Assembly: GCA_003139795.1 (NCBI GenBank)
Contig: PLGM01000244.1
Coordinates: forward strand, 1 to 43,621
Direction of reading: 5' to 3'
From: Acidobacteriaceae bacterium
GTDB taxonomy: Bacteria > Acidobacteriota > Terriglobia > Terriglobales > Acidobacteriaceae
DNA: 43,621 bases
Part shown: in pieces, positions 35,401-42,000 of the stretch
Numbering within the stretch: the first letter of the stretch is position 1
How the letters are laid out: the number at the start of each line of letters is the position of its first letter
Program-made: the position numbers and the translations under genes
The notes under the pieces: generated by a model
Database searches by the model: none
The model's input: the letters and a program-made list of their open reading frames with translations, nothing else
Told to the model about the DNA's origin: nothing

Positions 35401-36267
35401 ACCGCTGCTGCCCGCCGGGTGCTCCCCAGCCCCAGTCCGCAACTGACCGCGACGGCAGTGTGGGGACCCGTGCTCGGCTGGTGCGTACTGGAGTTGCTGG
35501 CCGAATCGATCGACTCGAAAAACCCGGAGCGCGTGGCACTGGACCTGTTTGACCGGCTCCGCCTGCGGGAGCCGTTTGCCGAGGCCTTCGCTGCTCTCGG
35601 ATTCGAGGGCGAGGAAGGCTGGCGCGTTGCGGCGCGCATCAAGGTCGTGCTGCTGACCGGAGCCGGCGCCGGCAAGGAGGAGGATGCAACTGCAGAAGGC
35701 GAGTCCGCGGCTGATGCAGAGACGCCAGCGCCCGTTGTGGAGGCTCCTGTAGACGTGCTGGAAACGGCTGCTCATGAAGCTGCGCCGGCGGTTCCGGCTC
35801 CAGATTCAGGCAAATCGGTTTCAAGCGAACCGGCAGCGGTTGGGGTCGAAAGAGTAGCACTCTCCCCGGCCTTGTGGCGTGATCCGGATGTGCGCTGGCT
35901 GACAGGCGTGCATGAGGCGCAAGGGCATGCTTACCTTGTCCGTGAGCCGTATGAGGAGCTGCTTTGGTGGCTGCTCATGCCGTCGCTGCTCCGCCTGGCA
36001 GGCGATACAGTCTTGAACCGCGCTGCGATAGCGCAGATGAACGAGATCGTCAGCGAAGCTCTGGCGACGGCCGAGGCTGCCGACTATCGCATTGATGCGC
36101 TGCTTGGCGGACCCTCCGGCTCAGATGGCGGCCAGCCGACTGAACCAGAGGCCGAACGCCAGTCGCTTGAACCGGAACAGCCGGAAGCAGACGGAAGGGA
36201 GACTGACCAAGCGGCGGTCGAATCACCCGAGGCAACCGCGGTCGATCAAGCCGGGCAGGACGAGTAG
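32416..36267 (+). CDS. very large GH13 alpha-amylase-family protein
   Basis: A 1283-residue protein without signal peptide, so probably cytoplasmic. Residues 1-380 are a helical domain of unknown role. The GH13 barrel follows with region I DMVPNH (Asp407, His412), region II IRFDAAMTLAK (nucleophile Asp527), region III LLAEAFW (acid/base Glu592) and region IV FMSNPDE (Asp653). The His usual before the region IV Asp is Pro652. All three catalytic carboxylates are kept. Substrate could be an alpha-glucan or a sugar phosphate; transglycosylation is possible. A further 600 residues contain a helical domain, an acidic Ala/Pro/Glu-rich linker (about 1088-1155), another helical stretch and an acidic tail. 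ATG 32416 follows GGGAG; an upstream in-frame start at 32368 is less likely. Confidence 0.85.
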   Translation: MMEFHISGNARERYQFAGSLFSYTGNVVFANIAACREFAYRINKVREVQEHPERAIHAGALYAMGVIDEASHILIECFREQFDAKVMTDALAWFSSSVGAEALDTMLLTFVEQFPGTSVIRGLETPRQWLAGETDGTSHRAAALEELMLLWTANRNEAFQPFDELFEDKTLAEKTVYHQVTEQLPGYFATRPLVPMEGSGPVTLLELLRAPALRSPRSLSEQLALILRLWKPLLGDRLERFLLMAGEILNEEELAIWMQFHPPVAAQGPSVVSHSEVPVFGDPAREYERFSQDTAWMPSAVLIAKSTYVWMAQLSKQHGRRISRLDEIPDEELATLARRGLNSLWLIGIWERSRASRTIKQLCGNSDAVASAYSLFSYSIAEDLGGEGAYINLRDRAYRHGVRLASDMVPNHMGIDSPWVVEHPDWFISRQDTPYPAYSFNGPDVSHDGRVELKIEDHYFTQSDAAVVFRRRDRASGETRYIYHGNDGTSFPWNDTAQLDYLNPAVREQVIQTILHVARLFPVIRFDAAMTLAKRHFHRLWFPGPGTSGAIPSRAEYGMSQAEFDRCMPHEFWREVVDRVAVEVPGTLLLAEAFWLMEGYFVRTLGMHRVYNSAFMNMMRDEENAKYRSVIKNTLEFDPDIMKRYVNFMSNPDERTAIDQFGKGDKCFGVAALMATLPGLPMFGHGQIEGFTEKYGMEYQRPRYDETPDHWLVERHEREIAPLLRRRWLFAESSNFLLYDFFRDSGTVDENVFAYSNRNGIERALVVYNNRYATAHGTIDFSAAYADKGAGQLRQQRLREGLGVTGDTAVTLAFRDSLTGLEYLRRANDLSERGLTLDLHAYQCHVFLDWRELRSTAEKPWDRLCDQLNGKGVSNLDDALVNLELRPVHDALRLQLDSGLVRLLADLAEHPRALAAGKDKKIEQERRECFDLAWKRCEGFLRAAQTAYWSRGGGKGQPAGAVQATDPGLLGPAFRERLRAAMRIPAIEAAFPSPWTAAARRVLPSPSPQLTATAVWGPVLGWCVLELLAESIDSKNPERVALDLFDRLRLREPFAEAFAALGFEGEEGWRVAARIKVVLLTGAGAGKEEDATAEGESAADAETPAPVVEAPVDVLETAAHEAAPAVPAPDSGKSVSSEPAAVGVERVALSPALWRDPDVRWLTGVHEAQGHAYLVREPYEELLWWLLMPSLLRLAGDTVLNRAAIAQMNEIVSEALATAEAADYRIDALLGGPSGSDGGQPTEPEAERQSLEPEQPEADGRETDQAAVESPEATAVDQAGQDE

Positions 36268-36377
36268 GGAGGGGTGCAGGGTGAGTCTGCTGCCTTTACG
36301 CGCCCAGCGCCCCTTTGCTCTGCTTCCACGCCCTATGCGAGGTTCTGTTGCGCTTCGAACGTATTCATAGGAGTCCC

Positions 36378-37001
36378 TTGTACTCGCCCAAATTCAACCA
36401 GATCTCCGACCGCTCCATTCTCATCGAAGTCATGCAGGCTTACTCCTTCGCCATTCTCTTCGGCCCGCAATCGGACCCGCAGTCACCAGCTCCTCTGGTC
36501 GCCACCCACCTCCCGCTGGTCGTCAAAGATGAGGGCCCACACGGCCTGCTCGAAGGCCACTTCGCCAAGGCCAATCGTCACTGGCAAGCTCTCGCCGGAC
36601 GCGAAACCCTCGTCGTCTTCTCCGGCCCTCACAGCTACGTTTCGCCTACGCTCTATGTCGATCAGCTCTCCGTTCCCACCTGGAACTACGTCGCCGTCCA
36701 TGCTTATGGAACCCTTGAACTGGTCGAAGGGGAAGCCGGCAAGGGTGCACTGCTCGCCGGCCTGATCCAGGCCAACGAACCAGCCTTCGCCGAACATTGG
36801 CACGCCATGCCCGAGGGCTTCCGGCGCACCATGCTCGCCGGCATTGTCGGCTTTCGCATCCCCATCGCTCGCATCGAAGGCAAATTCAAGATCAGCCAGA
36901 ACCGCGACCCCCAGGAGCGCCGCAACGTCCACGCCGCCCACGCCGCCGGAACGGTAGACCAGCAGGCACTGGCCAGATGGATGGCACGGCTCAACGGATA
37001 G
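36378..37001 (+). CDS. PaiB-like FMN-binding protein
   Basis: A 207-residue protein of the PaiB family, a split-barrel FMN-binding fold named after the B. subtilis regulator of sporulation and protease genes. Visible signatures are THLPLVVKDEGPHGLLEGHFAKANRHW, the segment SGPHSYVSPTLYV, WNYVAVHAYGTLELVEG, and the C-terminal AGIVGFRIPIARIEGKFKISQNR. The TTG start is chosen because the product then begins YSPKFNQ, as family members begin Y-x-P-x-x-F, and because AGGAG ends four bases upstream. The longer reading from 36315 adds unrelated residues. It lies 110 bp after the GH13-family gene. Whether it acts as regulator or enzyme is unknown. Confidence 0.85.
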   Translation: MYSPKFNQISDRSILIEVMQAYSFAILFGPQSDPQSPAPLVATHLPLVVKDEGPHGLLEGHFAKANRHWQALAGRETLVVFSGPHSYVSPTLYVDQLSVPTWNYVAVHAYGTLELVEGEAGKGALLAGLIQANEPAFAEHWHAMPEGFRRTMLAGIVGFRIPIARIEGKFKISQNRDPQERRNVHAAHAAGTVDQQALARWMARLNG

Positions 37002-37148
37002 GTCACCGGCTAGCCTCGCATTGCCTGGGTCGGCCTATCCTGCCTGCCGGGGGACTTACGTACGACATATTGTGGGATGGTGTAGAGTTCTAAGGTTGAC
37101 CTGATGCCGTCGCCCGCTCATCGCTTCACTTTAGCCAGGAGCATGCAT

Positions 37149-37712
37149 ATGCGCAGACTTCTCCTTGTTTTTTGCCTCCTGTTGGCAGCCCCGGTTATGC
37201 TCGCCGCCCAGCCCTCCACGCAATCCAACTGGAAAGCGAAAGTTGCCGGCGCCATGCCGTTGCTCGGCCACCGGAACTGGATTCTCATTGTCGATTCTGC
37301 CTATCCGCTTCAGGCTTCTCCTGGGATTGAGACCATCGAAACGGATGCCAATCAATTGGAAGTCGTTCGATACGTTCTGGGCGCCATCAACAGCTCGATT
37401 CACGTACGGCCTGTCATCTCAATGGACGCTGAACTGCCCTTCGTCCCCGAAGAAGATGCATCGGGCGCCTCAGCCTATCGGGCTGAGATCACCGATCTTC
37501 TCCGCAACTACCCCGTCGCGTCCCTGCCGCATGACAAAGTCATTGCCAATATCGACGAGGCCAGCAAGCTGTTCCATATTCTCGTCCTCAAAACGAACAT
37601 GACGATCCCGTACACATCGGTTTTCATCCGGCTCGACTGCAAATACTGGAGCGCGGATGCCGAGAAGCGCATGCGGGCAAGGATGGCCGCAGCTGAGCAG
37701 CCTGCCCGTTGA
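37149..37712 (+). CDS. secreted RbsD/FucU-like protein
   Basis: A 187-residue protein with a signal peptide (LLLVFCLLLAAPVMLAA, cleaved near AAQP). The mature part resembles the RbsD/FucU mutarotase fold. LLGHRNWILIVDSAYPL corresponds to the catalytic His motif (GHGDxIxxxDxxxP). ETDANQLEVVRYVLGAI matches the following helix. PYTSVFIRLDCKYW matches the C-terminal strand that carries active-site residues. RbsD and FucU interconvert sugar anomers and are normally cytoplasmic, so an exported version is unusual. AGGAG at 37137-37141 lies seven bases before ATG 37149. ATG 37143 and ATG 37104 are in-frame alternatives. The closest neighbours (PaiB-like, accA) give no clear pathway. Confidence 0.65.
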   Translation: MRRLLLVFCLLLAAPVMLAAQPSTQSNWKAKVAGAMPLLGHRNWILIVDSAYPLQASPGIETIETDANQLEVVRYVLGAINSSIHVRPVISMDAELPFVPEEDASGASAYRAEITDLLRNYPVASLPHDKVIANIDEASKLFHILVLKTNMTIPYTSVFIRLDCKYWSADAEKRMRARMAAAEQPAR

Positions 37713-37835
37713 ACGAAGGAACGGCAACCGTGCAATCGAGAGGGGCCAAGCGGTACGATTTGTGTCAACCGGATTGGACCCGTAGAATCACAGCAGGGCC
37801 GACGGCGACGCTGCCCGGAGCGGCACCAGGTACCG

Positions 37836-38681
37836 ATGAGCGAACAAGAAGCAGAGGTTTCCAGCCAGGCGCAGGCGATTTCGCCGGCGTGGATCAGAAT
37901 CGAGCGGGCGCGGCACACCCAGCGGCCCAACCCCATGGACTTTATTGAGCGGATCTTCACGGATTTCAGCGAGATTCACGGGGATCGCGCCTTTGGCGAC
38001 GACCAGGCCGTGGCGTGCGGGATGGCGCGGCTGGGCATGGATGAGGTGCTGGTCATCGGCAACCGCAAGGGCGGCAGCACCAAGGAGCGAGTGCGGCGCA
38101 ACTTCGGCATGCCCCATCCGGAAGGCTACCGCAAGGCGCTGCGGTCGATGAAGATCGCGGAAAAGTTCTCCAGGCCGGTGATCAGTTTTATCGATCTGCC
38201 GGGCGCTTATCCCGGCCTGGGCGCCGAGGAGCGTGGCCAGGCGGAGGCGATCGCAAGGAACCTCCTGGAGATGTCGCGGCTGCGTGTGCCCACGATTTCG
38301 GTGATCACCGGGGAGGGCGGATCGGGCGGGGCGCTGGCTTTGGCGGTCAGTGACAGAGTCCTGATCCTGGAAAATGCGCTCTACTTTGTGATCACGCCAG
38401 AGTCCTGCGCTGCCATCATGTGGCGCGATGCAGCACACAAGCAGTTGGCGGCCGAGGCCATGCGCATCTCCGCGCCGGAGGTTGCCGCGCTGGGGTGTGT
38501 TGACGAGATCATCTCTGAACCGGGGGAAGGCGCGCACACCGACCGCGAGGCTGGTACAGGGTTGGTGGGCAGTGTTCTGAAGAAGCACCTGGCCGAGCTG
38601 AAGGAGGTGCCGATCGATATTCTGGTGGCCGCGCGGCAGGAAAAGTTCCGCAACATCGCGCAGTTTTACACCGAAGGTTAG
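37836..38681 (+). CDS. accA: acetyl-CoA carboxylase carboxyltransferase subunit alpha
   Basis: A 281-residue subunit of the carboxyltransferase that transfers the carboxyl group from carboxybiotin to acetyl-CoA, the first step of fatty acid synthesis. Diagnostic segments are IHGDRAFGDDQAVACGMARL, GMPHPEGYRKALRSMKIAEKF, FIDLPGAYPGLGAEERGQAEAIA, GEGGSGGALALAVSDRVLILENA and SPESC-like TPESCAAIMWRDA. It is shorter than E. coli AccA (319), mainly at the N-terminus. The beta partner accD is not in this window. The ATG at 37836 is supported by conservation from about residue 15 on. The ribosome site is weak (CCAGGT). Confidence 0.96.
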   Translation: MSEQEAEVSSQAQAISPAWIRIERARHTQRPNPMDFIERIFTDFSEIHGDRAFGDDQAVACGMARLGMDEVLVIGNRKGGSTKERVRRNFGMPHPEGYRKALRSMKIAEKFSRPVISFIDLPGAYPGLGAEERGQAEAIARNLLEMSRLRVPTISVITGEGGSGGALALAVSDRVLILENALYFVITPESCAAIMWRDAAHKQLAAEAMRISAPEVAALGCVDEIISEPGEGAHTDREAGTGLVGSVLKKHLAELKEVPIDILVAARQEKFRNIAQFYTEG

Positions 38682-39005
38682 GCCGCGGCACCGTAAATCG
38701 CTGATTTCAAATGGGAATCTGATTATATCGCTGAAACTTAAAGGGCTAATCCATCCAGCAATCGACGCGATAATATTCATCCGTCTCACTCGTGTCCATC
38801 TTTTGGGAGAAAAATGCACAGCATGCTCGAAAAATGGGCAGTAAATATAGATAAGAGTGTAATTTGCGATATGAGCATCGTTGTGATAGCCTGTTTCACC
38901 GAATGGGCCACGATCGCGTTTGCCCGCTCGAATCATGCTGTGAGGACAAATCTCCTTCGCGCTGTCCATCCTTGAATTCCCCAAGGAGGCGAAAGGAGAG
39001 TCCCG
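38682..39005. other. AT-rich upstream region of the large NHL-repeat gene
   Basis: This 324-bp gap is visibly richer in A and T than its surroundings, mainly between 38695 and 38890. It contains a direct repeat ATCGCTGA (38697-38704 and 38727-38734, 30 bp apart), a possible small ORF at 38814-38975, and the ribosome site AAAGGAG (38992-38998) for the downstream gene. TATA-like stretches (GATAATATT, TAAATATAGATAA) could hold promoters, but no clear -35/-10 pair was fixed. Confidence 0.5.
38814..38975 (+). CDS. possible small ORF (53 aa) upstream of the NHL-repeat gene
   Basis: ATG 38814 is preceded by GGGAG with four bases spacing and reads 53 codons to TGA at 38973-38975, 30 bp before the large gene. 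The product has a central hydrophobic stretch (SIVVIACFTEWATIAFA) that could be one membrane segment. No family is recognised. It might be a leader or a chance frame in AT-rich DNA. Confidence 0.3.
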   Translation: MHSMLEKWAVNIDKSVICDMSIVVIACFTEWATIAFARSNHAVRTNLLRAVHP

Positions 39006-42000
39006 ATGCCATTCGGACGGAGTCACACCTGCCTGCCCTTTCTTACGCCAAAGACATCTCTGCCAGAGCCCGCCGTGACCCGCCCTCAAGCGACAAGGGT
39101 CTCCGGCCTCCTGGCCATTCCCGCTCACTTCCGGTCGGCTGCGGCATGGGTGTATGGGCTCTCATTGCTCCTGTTGATCAGCGCTTTCTTCTGTTCTGTC
39201 GCAGTTGCGCAGACGGCGCATTTCAGTGGCGCAGTGACGATAATGGCCGGCGCCTACGCCGAACCCTACGGCGTCGCGGTGGACGGGAGCGGGGACGTCT
39301 TCGTCGCCAATCTGGGGTACGGGACGGTGCAGGAGATTCCGGCTGGATGCACTGCATCTGCCTGTATCGTTACGGTGGCCAGTGGCCTCTACGTTCCGGA
39401 AGGCATAGCGGTGGACGGGAGCGGAAATGTCTTCATCACCAACGGGTATGCCACGGTACAGGAGATTCCGGCTGGTTGCGGTTCCTCTGCCTGCATCAGG
39501 ACGGTGGGTGGCGGCTTCAGCAACTCACTGCACAATCTGGCGGTGGACAAGAGCGGGAACGTCTACGTCGCCGATGTAAACAACAATGCGGTGAAGGTAA
39601 TCCCGCCCGGCTGCACCTCTTCTTCTTGCGTCAATACGCTCGGTAGCGGCTTCGCAGAGCCCTATGGCGTCGCAGTGGACGGGAACGGGGACGTCTTCGT
39701 CGCGGATACCGACAACAGCAAGGTAAAAGAGATTTTGGCTGGCTGCACTTCCTCTGCTTGCACCATCAACACCCTGGGCAGCGGATTCGATCTCCCCATG
39801 GGCGTTGCGGTGGACAGCAGCGGGAACGTCTTCGTCGCCGATTGGTTCAATAATGAGGTGAAAGAGATTGTGGCTGCGGGTGGCTATACCGTCGTGGAGA
39901 CCTTGGGCAGCGGCTTCAACGGCCCCGAAAGCGTCGCGGTGGACGGCAACGAGAACGTGTTGGTCGCCGATGCCTACAACAATGCCGTGAAGGAGATCGG
40001 AACATTGTCCGGCAACTTTGGTACGGTGAACGTCGGTGCCGCTTCTCCTCAAACCATCCAGATGAACTTTACCTTTGACACCGCGGGTAAGCTGGGGAGC
40101 ACGGCTGTGCTCACGCAGGGCGCACCCAGTCTGGACTTTACGGATGCAGGTGGCGACACATGCTCCGCAGGCACCAGCTACAGTGCCGGAAATACCTGCA
40201 TCGTCAACGTGACCTTCAAGCCGGCGCGCAGCGGTGTCCGCTACGGCGCGACGACCCTGAACAGCACCTCCGGAGCCGTGATTGCAACTGGCTACGTCGT
40301 TGGTACCGGATCAGGGCCGCAGGTGACGTTCGGGCCCGGAATACAGAGCACCCTGGGCGGCGGCCTCTCAGCAGCCCTTGGCTTGGCGGCCGATTCAAGC
40401 GGGGACATCTTCGTCGCAGACAACTTCCACAGCGCAGTGAAGGAGATTCCCCCTGGCTGCACCTCCTCTGCTTGCGTCAAGACGCTGGGAAGCGGATTCG
40501 ACCAACCCGATGCTGTAGCGGTGGACGGCGCAGGAAACATATTCGTCGCCGACGGCTTCAATAACGCGGTGAAGGAGATTCTGGCGGCGGGCGGTTACAC
40601 CACCGTCAAAACCATCGCCAATAACATTCCAACTCCCAAAGGCATAGCGGTAGACGCAAGCGGGAATGTGTTCGTCTCCAACTGGAACAACCAGTTGCAG
40701 GAAATTGTCGCGGCGGGCGGTTACACGACCATCAAAACCCTGGCCAGCGGTTTCAAGTATCTCGATGGTCTGAAGGTTGACGGGAGCGGGAACGTCTTCG
40801 TCACCGACTTTTACAACAACACGGTCGACGAGATTCCGGCTGCGGGTGGTTACACCACAGTCAAAACCATTGGAGGCTCCTTTGTGTTTAATCAGCCCAT
40901 GGATGTGGCGTTGGACGGGAATGGGAATGTCTTCGTCGCCAACTATGGTGCAGGTTATGCTGGTGCTGTGGAGGAGATTCCGGCGGCTGGCGGTTACACC
41001 ACAGTCAACACCATCACCAGCGGTATCAGTTATCTCGACGATGTAGCGGTGGATGGGTCCGGTAACCTTTTTCTTGCGATTGGCTCGGGTAACGGGACCG
41101 ACATTGGCACAGTGGAGAAGTGGGACCGTGCCGATCCGCCGTCCCTGTCCTTCGCCGTGACAGGAGTAGGCTCAACCACCTACCCGCAGGACGTCACGTT
41201 CACGAACATCGGCAACGCAACCTTGACTCTTCCTGTTCCTTCAACAGGAGACAATCCGAGCATCACGGCGAACTTTACTCTCGACAGCACCGAAGCCGGA
41301 ACCTGTCCGCTCGTCAGTTCTAGTTCATCAGCGCCGGAGACCCTGGCGGCTGGCGCCTCCTGCGTCTTACCGATCAGCTTTTCCCCTCTGTCACCCGGAA
41401 TTTTTATTGGCTCCCTGATGTTGACTGACAATGCACTGAATGCTCCGGCGCCGGGCTACGCGACACAGACCATTCAGTTGAGCGGGACAGGCGTCCAGAC
41501 CACCCCAACGATTACCTGGGCAACGCCGCTGCCTATTCCCTATGGAACGGCGCTGAGCGCCACCCAGCTCGACGCCACCACGACGGTGCCAGGAACCTTC
41601 GTCTACTCGCCGGCAGTCGGAACTGTTTTGCCTCTGGGGGGGAACATCCTCTCGGTCACATTCACGCCCACGGATACTGTCGGTTACACAACAGCCACAG
41701 CTTCCGTCGCACTGACGGTGTTTGCCTCCTCGGGAACAATCAACATCGGCAGCAGCGCGAGCACGGCAACGTCACTGCCGTTCACCTTCGCCACTGCCAC
41801 CACGCTGGACAGCATCAATGTGGTGACGCAAGGCGCAACGGGGTTGGACTTCACGAATGCCGGCACGGGAACCTGTACGGTAGGAACGAACTATGCCGCG
41901 GGCGCTACCTGCACGGTCAATGTCACCTTTACGCCCAGGTTCGCCGGGTTCAGGTACGGCGCGGCGATACTGGAAGACGGTTCGGGAAACGTCCTGGCAA

